Source: Spirochaetales bacterium (GTDB lineage Bacteria; Spirochaetota; Spirochaetia; DAHUYW01). Taken from it: a DNA stretch of 44,935 nt. The DNA lies in contig DAHUYW010000035.1 of assembly GCA_027306915.1 (NCBI GenBank), positions 1 to 44,935 on the forward strand. Reading direction: 5' to 3'. The notes beneath the pieces were generated by a model that was not told the DNA's origin, did no database searches, and saw only the letters and a list, made by a program, of their open reading frames with translations. Below, in pieces: positions 30,422-39,361 of this stretch (its first letter is position 1; every line of letters starts with the position of its first letter). The position numbers and the translations under genes were made by a program.

Positions 30422-31471
30422 GTGGCAGCACGATCGCCGATTCGGATCGGCATCCTTGGCGCTGCGCGGGTGGCACCGATGGCGGTCATCAAGCCGGCGC
30501 GGTCGGTCGAAGGGGTACGGGTCGTGTCAGTCGCCGCCCGCGATCCCCTCCGAGCGCTGGCCTTTGCCCGCGCGCAGGGCATTCCTCGAAGCCACGAGAG
30601 CTACGAGTCGCTCCTCGCCGATCCCGAAATCGACGCGGTGTATGTGGCGCTTCCGAATGGGCTGCACGCCGGGTGGACGGTGCGAGCGCTTGTGGCCGGC
30701 AAGCACGTGTTGTGCGAGAAGCCCTTCACGGCCAACGCCGCAGAGGCCGAGGAGGTGGCGCGCGTCGCGCGCGACCGCGGGCTCGTCGTGAGCGAGGGAT
30801 TTGCCTACCGCTATCATCCCCTCGCCGCGAGGATGCGCGAGATCCTGGGATCGGGAGAGATCGGCGCGGTCCGCCACCTTGAGGCACAGTTCCGGGTACC
30901 CCAGCCCTTCCGAGGCGACATCCGCTACCAGCTCAATCTCGCGGGAGGTGCGACAATGGACGCCGGCTGTTACGCGGTAAGCCTCATCCGCTTCCTTGCC
31001 GGCGCGGAGCCGGAGGTGACTCGGGCCTCCGCCAAGCTTGCCTCTCCCGATGTCGACAGGATGATGTCGGCCGATCTCAGTTTCTCGGACGGCAGGACCG
31101 CCCGCATGGTGTGCTCGCTTTTCTCGGTGGTACCTTACCGCGCTACCGTCGCGGTGCGGGGGACGGAGGGCGAGCTGCGCGTGCTCAATCCCTATCACCC
31201 ACACTGGTTTCACAGGCTGACCGTCCGCGGTCGCACGGGGACCCGCCACGAGCATCTCGCCGGTGAGAACGCCTACGCGCTCCACCTGCGAGCCTTTGCC
31301 GGGGAGATCCTCCGTCGGGAGGCAGCGGCCGAGGCGGGTGCGGCGCCGGATCCCGCCCGCAAGGACCCGATCGGGCTGAGCACCGGACCGGAGGATGCAA
31401 TCGGCACCATGAAGGTAATCGACGCAATCTACGAGAGGGCGGGCCTGAGGCGGCGCAGCGGGAAAGGATAG
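30422..31471 (+). CDS. Gfo/Idh/MocA-family oxidoreductase
   Basis: 349 residues. NAD(P)-dependent dehydrogenase of sugars, inositols or related polyols. The Rossmann domain begins RIGILGAARVAPMAVIKPAR; the family motif EKP is in HVLCEKPFTANAAEAEEVAR. GLVVSEGFAYRYHP and GGATMDAGCYAVSLIRFLAG lead into the second, substrate-binding domain, with the catalytic-type Asp/His region around DAGCY. GTG 30422 is preceded by GAGGAGG. It stands alone; the specific substrate cannot be told. Confidence 0.9.
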   Translation: MAARSPIRIGILGAARVAPMAVIKPARSVEGVRVVSVAARDPLRALAFARAQGIPRSHESYESLLADPEIDAVYVALPNGLHAGWTVRALVAGKHVLCEKPFTANAAEAEEVARVARDRGLVVSEGFAYRYHPLAARMREILGSGEIGAVRHLEAQFRVPQPFRGDIRYQLNLAGGATMDAGCYAVSLIRFLAGAEPEVTRASAKLASPDVDRMMSADLSFSDGRTARMVCSLFSVVPYRATVAVRGTEGELRVLNPYHPHWFHRLTVRGRTGTRHEHLAGENAYALHLRAFAGEILRREAAAEAGAAPDPARKDPIGLSTGPEDAIGTMKVIDAIYERAGLRRRSGKG

Positions 31472-31565
31472 CGAATCGTCGGGAGGCAGGGGCGCGGCTT
31501 CCCCGAGGGCGCCGACTGACAGAAGACCGGCGCCGGCCATTGGCCCGGTGCATGGAGCGTGTCGG

Positions 31566-31594
31566 TTGACAGAGGCCGGTGGCCATCCTATCCT
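31566..31594 (+). promoter_or_regulatory. Promoter of the ubiE/menG gene, near-leaderless
   Basis: -35 TTGACA (31566-31571, perfect), 17-bp spacer, -10 TATCCT (31589-31594). The ATG at 31604 is nine nt further, giving a predicted 5' leader of about 2-4 nt. No ribosome-binding site. Confidence 0.65.
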
Positions 31595-31603
31595 GGCCCC
31601 ACC

Positions 31604-32320
31604 ATGAGCCAAGCGACGGAGCACGGCGGAGAGAGCCCGGTCGAGACGAAGGAGGTCTTCGAACGGGTCGCACGCACCTACGACCGGCTCAATCACCTTT
31701 TCAGCTTCAACGCCGACGCGCGGTGGCGCCGCCGGTTGGTCGCCGCTTCCGAGGTCGCGGCGGGCGGCTCGGTCCTTGACGTCTGCACGGGCACCGGTGA
31801 CGTCGCGATCGCCTTCGCCCGTTCGAACGCGAGGGTCACGGCCCTGGACTTTTCGGAGAACATGCTTTCACACGCGCGCGCGAAGATTGAGGCCGGGGGG
31901 CTTTCCGATCGGATCGACTTGATCCGGGGCGACGCCCTCGCGCTGCCGTTCGACGGCGAGCGCTTCGACGTGGTGTCGATCTCCTTCGGGCTGCGAACCC
32001 TTGCGGATCGGCGGCTGGCGGTCAGCGAGCTTGCCCGGGTGACCAAGCGGGGAGGGCGGCTGCTCATCCTTGAGTTTGCTCCGCCACCCGCGACCCTTTT
32101 CGGCGCTCTCTACCGCTTCTATCTTCACCGGTTCATGCCCTTCATGGGCGATCTTCTCTCAGGCTACCGCGTGTCCTACAGCTACCTCGATACTTCGATC
32201 GCAGCATTCCCCGTCGAAAGCGAGGTGCCGGTTCTCATGGCCGACGCGGGCCTGCGCGATGTGCAGATCGAGCGTCTCACGGGCGGCATCGCCTACCTCT
32301 TTCACGCGACGAAGCCCTAA
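31604..32320 (+). CDS. ubiE: UbiE/MenG-family quinone-biosynthesis methyltransferase
   Basis: 238 residues. SAM-dependent C-methyltransferase acting on demethylmenaquinone (or the ubiquinone precursor). It has FERVARTYDRLNHLFSFNAD, SAM motif I VLDVCTGTGDVAIAFA, then FSEN and ISFGLRTLADRRLAVSELAR, and RGGRLLILEF. SYSYLDTSIAAFP and IERLTGGIAYLFHATKP end the protein as in other MenG proteins. With no ubiquinone genes in the window, menaquinone is the likelier substrate. It is convergent with the ebo-like pair, 71 nt apart, whose prenyltransferase may or may not belong to the same pathway. Confidence 0.9.
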   Translation: MSQATEHGGESPVETKEVFERVARTYDRLNHLFSFNADARWRRRLVAASEVAAGGSVLDVCTGTGDVAIAFARSNARVTALDFSENMLSHARAKIEAGGLSDRIDLIRGDALALPFDGERFDVVSISFGLRTLADRRLAVSELARVTKRGGRLLILEFAPPPATLFGALYRFYLHRFMPFMGDLLSGYRVSYSYLDTSIAAFPVESEVPVLMADAGLRDVQIERLTGGIAYLFHATKP

Positions 32321-32391
32321 TCGCCTGCGGAGCCGCCTCGATAGGTCTCGTGATCATGCCGGCCCACAAGATGGACCTGTGCGCGGGAGCG

Positions 32392-33657
32392 CTACAACAG
32401 ATTCTGCCGCGCCCAACGGATCTCCTTCGCGATCCCGCTTTCGACGTCGAGCCCTTCGAAGTCCGGGATCTCGTGCAATACCGTCCAGGTATAGGTTTCA
32501 AGGACGACGATGTCGCACAGTCCTCCGCCGAGGATGTGCCGGACTGCCGCGACGGTTTCCGACGAGGTGGTCGCAAAGGGACCGATCTCGCCAAGGAAGA
32601 GAGGAAGGTGGAAGTGGATCCGCAGCTCCTCGCATGCGTAGAGGGGATCGGGGTTGAGAAGGCTTCGCTCCAGGTCCGTCCCGCGCAGCCGTATCGAGCC
32701 GTCCGCGTCGATTCCCGTCACCTGATGGAGGTAGGGCGAGCGGGCGTAGGTCCGGAGCCGCGCGATGAGATCGGGTTGCCCCCGGGGTCGCTCGATGCGC
32801 AGCCCGCTCGTGGCGTGTACCTTCGCGATGCGGATGCCCGCCCGCGATAGGCGGCGGGCGGATTCGACGAGATCTTCGAACTGAACCGAAAGGTGGCAGG
32901 TGTCGAAGGTTGCCGCGAGATGAACGCGAAGCAGCGCTTCCCCTTGCGGCGTGGAGAGTCCATGCCGTTTTGTGAGGAAGCGGGCGCCCGCCGTGAAGAG
33001 GTGATCTTCGAAAAAGGCGATGAGCTCCGCAGTGCTTTCGATGGAACAGCCCGGCTCGGGCTCGATGCTCAAGAGGATGCGATGGCCGGTTCGCGATTCT
33101 ATCTCTGCGAGAAGAAAGGCGGCCTCGGCATAGCCCTCTGCCACCGACGCGAGAACCGACTCGCCGTGGCCGAAGGTCTTGAACGAGCCCGGAGAGGTGC
33201 TGATGGCGCCCGATGCGCCGGGGGGAAGAAGCTCCGCAAGCACCTGCGCGAGGGCGTGGGTGTAGGAGACCCGCTCGGCTTCTAGCCAGGTCGGGCGGTA
33301 GGCGGCCTCCTTCACCGCGCGATCATGGAAGCCGCGGGGTGAGAAGCCGTTCATCGTGAGCACCGCGAGGCCGCTTCGCCTGAGAGCCTCGGCCAGGCGC
33401 TCTTGTGCCTCCGGGCTGACCGAGATCTCCTGGACTGAGGCGCCCCCCAGACGGAGCTCGATGCCGGCAAGCTCGCTCTCTTGAAAACGCGCTCGCAGGC
33501 GCCCGATCGGGCCGTCGATGGCGCCGATCACCTCCCCAAGAGAGTCACCCCGAAAGACATTCGTCGCGTAGCCCAGCCGAGCGACCCCGATCCGCGAAGG
33601 ACTGGAGTCTGCGGTCTGTGTTGTGGCCGCTTCGCGCGGCCTGCGTTCCTGTTCCAC
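32392..33657 (-). CDS. eboE: EboE-like TIM-barrel protein
   Basis: 421 residues. A xylose-isomerase-like TIM barrel with the features I recall for EboE: RLGYATNVFRGDSLGEVI at the N-terminus, AVLTMNGFSPRGFHDRAVKE, VSYTHALAQVLAELLPPGAS, GAISTSPGSFKTFG, LLSIEPEPGCSIEST (metal-ligand Glu) and FDTCHLSVQFED. Ebo proteins are linked to export or maturation of isoprenoid-derived or cell-surface metabolites in cyanobacteria and other bacteria, but their chemistry is unsettled. The GTG start lies 18 nt after the UbiA-type stop, so the pair is an operon. Assignment is from memory of the family; a generic sugar-phosphate isomerase/epimerase is the alternative. Confidence 0.75.
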   Translation of the reverse strand: MEQERRPREAATTQTADSSPSRIGVARLGYATNVFRGDSLGEVIGAIDGPIGRLRARFQESELAGIELRLGGASVQEISVSPEAQERLAEALRRSGLAVLTMNGFSPRGFHDRAVKEAAYRPTWLEAERVSYTHALAQVLAELLPPGASGAISTSPGSFKTFGHGESVLASVAEGYAEAAFLLAEIESRTGHRILLSIEPEPGCSIESTAELIAFFEDHLFTAGARFLTKRHGLSTPQGEALLRVHLAATFDTCHLSVQFEDLVESARRLSRAGIRIAKVHATSGLRIERPRGQPDLIARLRTYARSPYLHQVTGIDADGSIRLRGTDLERSLLNPDPLYACEELRIHFHLPLFLGEIGPFATTSSETVAAVRHILGGGLCDIVVLETYTWTVLHEIPDFEGLDVESGIAKEIRWARQNLL

Positions 33658-33675
33658 TTTGTGTGCGCTCCGATG

Positions 33676-34590
33676 TCAGAGATCCGAAAGGACTTTTGCA
33701 AGAATGGCCGCCGCCAAGAGCGCAACCGGATAGTAGGACGCCCGGTTGAAGAGGCGGAAGACGGCCTCGCGGCTCCTCTTCATCACCAGCAGGACCGCCG
33801 GCTCTATGAGGAGGTAGGCGCCGATACCGAGCGAAAGCCCTGCAAGGAGGACTGCGCCGTGGCGCCCGATTGCAGCAAGGAAGGCCATGTTAAGGAGAAC
33901 CGCGAACGACAGCGCCCCGAGGGCGAGCCGGGCGGACCACACCGTCCCGACGAGAACCGGGATGGTTTGGGCGCCGAGATCCTCGTCTTCCTCTATGTCG
34001 GTCCAGTCCGAAGGGATATTCTGTCCTCCGATCTCCCAGAAAAAGAGCCAGGCGAAGAGAAGAAGCAGCGGCGGGAGGGCCGGCCGGGGATCGACCGCGA
34101 AGACGGCAGCGACCGGGCCGACGGTCTTTACGATGCCGCTCACGATGACACGCAGCGGCGTGAGCTTCCACATGAGGCAGTAGATGACCTCGAGAAGAAT
34201 CGCGGCGATGAACAGGACGAAAACCGGCCGTCCGAGGACGTAGCAGCCCGTGCCGGCGATAGCGCCCCAGATCGCCGTCCAGACGATAGCCTGGTTGCGG
34301 CTCAAACGCCCGGAGGCGAGGGGATGGCGAGGCATCACCGCGTCGATGTAGCCGTTGGCCTCCCGCCAGCCGCGCCGGAACCTCTGCAGGTCGACCAGCC
34401 GATCGACGAGATCGTTGACGGCATAGCCGACGGTGTAGGCCGCGAAGGTGGTAACGAGCCCCACCGGGATCATCCACCCTTTGGGCAGCCCGCCGAGCCA
34501 GACAAAGGCGGCAAGCAGGGGCGTGGCCATATCGAGAAGCCCATGGGGCGTCCGCGACAGGCCGAGGTAGGTCTTGAGGGAGGGGCTCAT
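33676..34590 (-). CDS. eboC: UbiA-superfamily prenyltransferase, EboC-like
   Basis: 304 residues, 8-9 membrane helices. The first Asp-rich motif is YAVNDLVDRLVDLQRFRRGW (NDxxDxxxD). The second is SDWTDIEEDEDLGAQTIPVL. These bind prenyl diphosphate through Mg ions. The position directly upstream of an EboE-like gene and the FFWEIGGQNIP segment preceding motif 2 suggest EboC rather than MenA/UbiA/heme-O synthase. The start ATG 34590 (MSPSLKTYLGLSRTP) is chosen over an upstream in-frame ATG because of the usual UbiA N-terminus; the ribosome-binding site is weak. EboA, B, D and F are not present here. Confidence 0.75.
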   Translation of the reverse strand: MSPSLKTYLGLSRTPHGLLDMATPLLAAFVWLGGLPKGWMIPVGLVTTFAAYTVGYAVNDLVDRLVDLQRFRRGWREANGYIDAVMPRHPLASGRLSRNQAIVWTAIWGAIAGTGCYVLGRPVFVLFIAAILLEVIYCLMWKLTPLRVIVSGIVKTVGPVAAVFAVDPRPALPPLLLLFAWLFFWEIGGQNIPSDWTDIEEDEDLGAQTIPVLVGTVWSARLALGALSFAVLLNMAFLAAIGRHGAVLLAGLSLGIGAYLLIEPAVLLVMKRSREAVFRLFNRASYYPVALLAAAILAKVLSDL

Positions 34591-34935
34591 GGCGACAGCC
34601 TGTTTCGGGGCCGGCGGCGGGCGAGAGGCGCGGCGGACGGCGCCTGCAACAAAGCCCTCCCCAGGCAAAGGCCGACTACACAACGATCACGATAAGAAGT
34701 AGGGTTGCGCCACGCCCACGGATTCAAGACTCACCTCGCAGCCGTATGTGCGGCCTTTCCGCTCATCTTGCCTGCACTCCCCTGCTGCGTCAATACACGC
34801 AAGGGAAAGCTCGCGAGCGGCAGCTGCCCTGCTCCCTTCCCGGCGGCGCGGGGTTGGTGCGTCCTTCAGCCTGGACGAAAGGAATTTCGCGCACCCTGCC
34901 CGTCTTCCTTCGTGATACCATCGGATGGGAATCCC
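34591..34935. other. 345-nt divergent intergenic region
   Basis: It lies between the prenyltransferase and the GGDEF gene. On the plus strand an extended -10 element TGA-TACCAT (-10 at 34916-34921) lies 14 nt before the GGDEF start, with no good -35 box. No gene or convincing minus-strand promoter seen. Confidence 0.4.
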
Positions 34936-37146
34936 ATGACCGGACGCTATCGCCTGCTTTTCATTACGCTGGCAGTCGCCGTCGCCCTCAGCCTCTTCAG
35001 CTTCGTCCTCGTCCGCCATTGGGAGCAAAATCGGACAGTGGCCGCCTTTCGCGGGATCGCCTCCGACCGAGTCTATGCGATCCAGGAGGGCTTAAGGGAT
35101 GACATGCGCCTGGTCGACTACCTCAGGGCGGTCTATCTTTCGAGCGACGCGGCCAAGCGCGACAGCCTCGGGGTCTTCATCCGCGAGTTTCGCTCCTTCA
35201 CGCTCGATCCTGCCCTGCAGCAGCCTGAGATTCGCTCGATGGCCTTTCTCCCCCGGGTTCCCGCGGAAGCACGTCCATCCGTCGTCTCTGCGGTCCGGGC
35301 CGAGGGTTGGTCCGAGTTCGAGATTCTCGACCGGGCTCCCGGGAAGCGCTCGATGCCGGCTCCGGTTCGCTCGCTCTACTTCCCGGTGGTTTCAGCGGAG
35401 CCCATGCCGGAGGCCTCCTCCCTTCTTGGCAACGACTTTTGGGCCGATCCGCGCTACCGCGACGCGATGAAGCGCGCGGTCGATTCGGGCAGGGCCGCCG
35501 CCACGCAGCCGAGCAGGCCCGAGGACAATCCGTCGGAGGGCTACAGCTTCTGGCTTTTTGATGCGCTCGTTTTGCGACCCAGCCAGGGCGACGCCCTCGG
35601 CGGCACCCGTTCGGAGCTGAAGGGCTTCGTAGCGATTGAGTACCGGGTCGACGAGCTCATCGAGCGGTCGGTCGCCGCCCAGACTCCGGCGGGAATCGAC
35701 ATTCTCGCTTACGACGCCGTGGGCGAGGGCGGAAACCTCCTCTGGACTCACGAATCCAGAACGCGGTCGCGCGCAGGTACAAGGGAGAAGACCGCCGCGG
35801 CTTCCTCGGTTCCCTTTACCTGGTCGACAAGCGTGCACGCCGGAGGTCTACAGTGGAAGATAACCGCCCTCCCAGCCCCCGACTTCCTGCGGAGCCACAC
35901 TTACTTCGTGTCGTGGGCTGTGCTCTCGGCAGGCGTCTTTTCAACAGCGATCACCGCGGGGTTTCTGTTCTTTAGCATGCGGCGGGGGAGGCGTGTCGAG
36001 CGGCTGGTGGAGGAGCGGACCGCAGAGCTTACCAGGGAGATAGCTCACCACAAGAACGCCGAGGAGTCGCTCCGGCAGGCGCAGGGGGACATCGCCCGGT
36101 GGGCCGACGCGCTGCGGCAGCACTCGCGCGAGATCGAGCTGCTCGGCGAGATGGGCGACATGCTCCAGACCTGCCACGATCTGCCCGAAGCCTACCATGT
36201 TGCGGCCAGGTTCGCGCGCGAGCTTTTTCCGAGCGAGTCGGGGATACTCTACGTGTTTCATGAGTCGCGGAAGTTCCTCGTCCCGGTAGCCACCTGGGGC
36301 GAGCCGCTAGATGGGGACGCCTTGCTCTTACCCGACGGCTGCTGGGCCATCCGTCGAGGCAAGCCGCATCTTTCCACCAACGATCCGAGCTCCCTTCGCT
36401 GCGAGCACCTCGCGGGCGTCTCGGGAGAACCGGCCGCAGCCTTCCTGTGTACCCCGCTCGCCGCGCAAGGGGAGACGCTCGGATTGCTGCACCTGGCACG
36501 GCAGACGGAGGCGCCGCAGGGAGGCTCCGCCGTCGCCGGTTTCGGGGAGTCGCAAGCGAAGCTCGCCTCCGCGGTTGCCGAGCATGCGGCCCTCGCCTTT
36601 GCCAACTTGAGCCTCCGTGAGACCCTGCGCTTGCAATCCATTCGCGATCCTCTTACGGGTCTTTTTAATCGCAGATACATGGAAGAATCCCTGGAGCGCG
36701 AGATCCATCGAGCGCGCCGAGCCGGCTCGCCGCTCGGGCTCATGATCGTCGACATCGACTACTTCAAGAAGTTCAACGATACCTACGGTCATGAGGCGGG
36801 CGACCAGGTTCTGCGCTCGGTGGGCAGGCTCTTTCAGGAGTCGCTGCGCGGGGAGGACATTCCGTGTCGCTTCGGCGGAGAGGAGTTTGTGCTCATCCTT
36901 CCCGGCGCCTCGCTCGAGTCGAGCATGAACAAGGCGGAAGATCTTCGCCGGCGGATTGAGGGGCTTCGCGTCGAGCATGGCGGGCAGCGTCTCGCGTCCT
37001 TGAGCATCTCCGCCGGCATCGCCGTAGTCCCCGACCACGGGTTCGAGCGGGAGGCCCTTTTCCAGGCGGCGGACGCGGCGCTTTACGCCGCAAAGCAGGC
37101 TGGGAGAAATCGAGCAGAGGTAGCCAAGCGGATCCGGGTCGGATAA
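34936..37146 (+). CDS. CHASE-GAF-GGDEF diguanylate cyclase
   Basis: 736 residues, membrane-anchored, predicted to make c-di-GMP. TM1 (residues ~6-26) and TM2 (~310-335) bracket a periplasmic CHASE-like sensor (RSMAFLPRVPAEARPSVVSA, then GWSEFEI). A coiled coil (ERLVEERTAELTREIAHHKN) leads into a GAF-like domain (~400-560). The GGDEF domain at the end has SIRDPLTGLFNRRYMEESLE, DIDYFKKFNDTYGHEAGDQV and the active site CRFGGEEFVLILPG. An RxxD inhibitory site (RGED) sits five residues before GGEEF, so product inhibition is likely. The start ATG 34936 is set by TM1 and an extended -10 box 14 nt upstream. Confidence 0.92.
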   Translation: MTGRYRLLFITLAVAVALSLFSFVLVRHWEQNRTVAAFRGIASDRVYAIQEGLRDDMRLVDYLRAVYLSSDAAKRDSLGVFIREFRSFTLDPALQQPEIRSMAFLPRVPAEARPSVVSAVRAEGWSEFEILDRAPGKRSMPAPVRSLYFPVVSAEPMPEASSLLGNDFWADPRYRDAMKRAVDSGRAAATQPSRPEDNPSEGYSFWLFDALVLRPSQGDALGGTRSELKGFVAIEYRVDELIERSVAAQTPAGIDILAYDAVGEGGNLLWTHESRTRSRAGTREKTAAASSVPFTWSTSVHAGGLQWKITALPAPDFLRSHTYFVSWAVLSAGVFSTAITAGFLFFSMRRGRRVERLVEERTAELTREIAHHKNAEESLRQAQGDIARWADALRQHSREIELLGEMGDMLQTCHDLPEAYHVAARFARELFPSESGILYVFHESRKFLVPVATWGEPLDGDALLLPDGCWAIRRGKPHLSTNDPSSLRCEHLAGVSGEPAAAFLCTPLAAQGETLGLLHLARQTEAPQGGSAVAGFGESQAKLASAVAEHAALAFANLSLRETLRLQSIRDPLTGLFNRRYMEESLEREIHRARRAGSPLGLMIVDIDYFKKFNDTYGHEAGDQVLRSVGRLFQESLRGEDIPCRFGGEEFVLILPGASLESSMNKAEDLRRRIEGLRVEHGGQRLASLSISAGIAVVPDHGFEREALFQAADAALYAAKQAGRNRAEVAKRIRVG

Positions 37147-37178
37147 GGGCAGCGGGTAAATCCCCCTCTCGGCACCTG

Positions 37179-39101
37179 CTAGCTGATCTTGAAGGCTCCA
37201 ATGAGCGCGGCGGCCTTCTCGTTCAGGATCCGCGCTTCCTCGGTTCTCGCGTCCACCTCTCCGAGCGATTGCTTTACCGCATCGTTGCGGTCGCGCAAGC
37301 CCTCGGCGTTGCGCACGGTGGCGGTCGACGTGTCGGCAAGATCGGAAAGCGCGCCGACAAGCGCGCGGGAGGCGTCGTCCAAGCGCTCCACCACCTTGCT
37401 GCTCTCGGCCGTGAGCTCGACGGTGGTCTGGAGAGCATCCCTGATCACCGCATCCTCGCGACTCTGGTTCGTCATGCTCTCGGTTATCGAGCGAGTCGCC
37501 TCGTCCATAGCAGTGAGGATACCGCGCATCGTTGCGAACGAAGAGGCGGTCGCCTTAGAGACGCCGGTTGCCCGCTTCACCTCGTCGATGACGGCGGTCA
37601 GGCTTTGCCTGCTTTCCGTCGTATAGCGTGCCGTCGTTTCCGCCAGGTTTCGGATCTCGTCCGCGACGACGCTGAAGCCCCTTCCGGCGTCGCCGGCGTG
37701 GGCGGCTTCGATCGCCGCATTCATAGCGAGCAGGTTGGTTTGGGCCGCGATCTTTGCGATCATCGAGTTAATCTCTCCAAGCGTCTGGGAGAGCGCCACG
37801 ATCTGGTCGACGGAGGCCAGGGTCTGGCGAACGTTCGCGTCGCCCTTCTGGAACTCACCGATGAGATCTTCGGTTCTGTGGCGGATTCCTTCCGCCCTGC
37901 CCGCCACCTCCTCGACCGAGCCGATGACCTTCTCAATCGCGGAGATCGATCCCCCAACGCTTTCGTTCTGGCGGCGGATGGTGCCGACGATCCCGGCGAC
38001 GTCCCCGACCAGCAGCCGGCCGGTCCTCGTTGCCTGGTCGACCGTGGCGGCCTCGGCGCGAACGAGATCGATCAAGCCCACGATCCCGGCTGCTATCTCG
38101 TGGGTCGAGGTCGACGAGGCAATCATGCTCGAAAAGAGGCCGGACTGGATGCGGTGCAGCTCCTCGAAGACCGACCTTACCTCCGTGAGGCTCGCCTGGA
38201 GCTGAACCGAAAAGAGGTTGATGCGACCCTGGATGGAGGCTATCTCGTCGACCGAGGCTATCGCGATGCGCCCGGTAAGGTCCTTCTCGGCGGAGACGAT
38301 CTGGTCGAGGCGGGTAAGAACGTGGGTGTAGAGCAGCGAGGTATTCGACGCCCAGATAAGCACGAGGAAGAAGTTGATGGCGAGAAAGACAACCATGAGC
38401 GGCAGGAAGCGTGCGGCCACCGCGCCGAGGAGGCTCATCGGGGCGATCGTCGCCCGGTTGGGTAAGTCGACCGTCTCGAGAACCACGCTGGAGAAGGTGA
38501 AGAGGACCGACATCGCCGACATGAACATCGGGATGATGATTCCCTTGCGGCGCTGCCGGTCGACGCGAACGGAGACAGGGAAGACCGTGATCCTGCACCA
38601 AAGAAGGTAGCGCAACACCAGCCGATCGGAGAACACGTACAGAAATCCAGCCACGATGAAGACAATCGAGACAGAGAAAAGGAAGAGAATCAGCGCCTGG
38701 AATGCCTCGGCATGGAACACCACGACGAGGCCCAGTGTGGAAACCGACTCCGCAGCCACGGCAAGAAGGACGAAGGTGATGAATCCTTTGAGCGGCATTC
38801 CTCCGAGGGTCATGATAGTCTCGAGGTTGGACCGCGCCTCCCGAACCTGGGCGGTGGCTCCGTCGGACCCGGAGGGGCCATCCCCCAATTTCCGTCGAAG
38901 CAGCTTGATAGTCGATCGCATGACGACGAGGAGTCCGACCCAGGATGCAGCGAGAAGAGCCGCATTCATGAGGAGCGCTCGGTCGCGCATCACCGGGCTC
39001 AAGGAATGGAGAAAGAGCACCGCCGTGGCGCACGTCGCAGCCGCGACAACCCCGAAGGAGAGAATATACGAGAGCTGAAGGGAGAGACTTCTCCTGGTCA
39101 T
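37179..39101 (-). CDS. Methyl-accepting chemotaxis-type receptor with six membrane helices
   Basis: 640 residues. Six hydrophobic segments (about 8-30, 40-60, 104-130, 136-158, 188-210, 232-255) replace the usual TM-periplasmic-domain-TM layout, so sensing is probably within the membrane. A HAMP-like linker follows ([18 protein letters not shown]). The signalling hairpin is classical: [20 protein letters not shown], then [20 protein letters not shown] and RNLAETTA. This tip binds CheA/CheW. AGGAG is 7 nt before ATG 39101. No other chemotaxis gene is nearby. No C-terminal CheR-docking pentapeptide is seen (ends GAFKIS). Confidence 0.93.
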   Translation of the reverse strand: MTRRSLSLQLSYILSFGVVAAATCATAVLFLHSLSPVMRDRALLMNAALLAASWVGLLVVMRSTIKLLRRKLGDGPSGSDGATAQVREARSNLETIMTLGGMPLKGFITFVLLAVAAESVSTLGLVVVFHAEAFQALILFLFSVSIVFIVAGFLYVFSDRLVLRYLLWCRITVFPVSVRVDRQRRKGIIIPMFMSAMSVLFTFSSVVLETVDLPNRATIAPMSLLGAVAARFLPLMVVFLAINFFLVLIWASNTSLLYTHVLTRLDQIVSAEKDLTGRIAIASVDEIASIQGRINLFSVQLQASLTEVRSVFEELHRIQSGLFSSMIASSTSTHEIAAGIVGLIDLVRAEAATVDQATRTGRLLVGDVAGIVGTIRRQNESVGGSISAIEKVIGSVEEVAGRAEGIRHRTEDLIGEFQKGDANVRQTLASVDQIVALSQTLGEINSMIAKIAAQTNLLAMNAAIEAAHAGDAGRGFSVVADEIRNLAETTARYTTESRQSLTAVIDEVKRATGVSKATASSFATMRGILTAMDEATRSITESMTNQSREDAVIRDALQTTVELTAESSKVVERLDDASRALVGALSDLADTSTATVRNAEGLRDRNDAVKQSLGEVDARTEEARILNEKAAALIGAFKIS

Positions 39102-39284
39102 CAAAGACTCCTTGTGCTGTCCCCAATGTATGAACTACTTGTAACCACTTTGCGTCATGCCGGCAGGAGGTCGGAAGGATGTCAGAAGCACTCTACCACG
39201 ATGGCCGACCGGAAACAAGCAAGAAATGCGCCCTACCATTCGCTTTCCACCGGTGGAAGCCCGAACGCGGCGCGCCGCCTTATC

Positions 39285-39310
39285 TTGACTTCGCCTGGGG
39301 CTGATATGAT
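39285..39310 (+). promoter_or_regulatory. Promoter candidate of the M16C peptidase gene
   Basis: TTGACT (39285-39290) and the extended -10 TGA-TATGAT (39305-39310) are separated by only 14 bp, so the extended -10 probably dominates. Transcription would start near 39317, about 45 nt before the ATG. The 39102-39284 part of the spacer shows no gene. Confidence 0.45.
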
Positions 39311-39361
39311 CTTTCATGGGCGAGGGCGCGCCCTCCAAGAGACCCAGGCAAGGAGTTTTCC

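Noticed and set aside
33481..34695. Plus-strand open frame of 404 codons opposite the UbiA/EboE genes
   Set aside because: Low-complexity Asp/Arg/Glu/Pro text typical of an antisense shadow; the minus strand has clear UbiA motifs.
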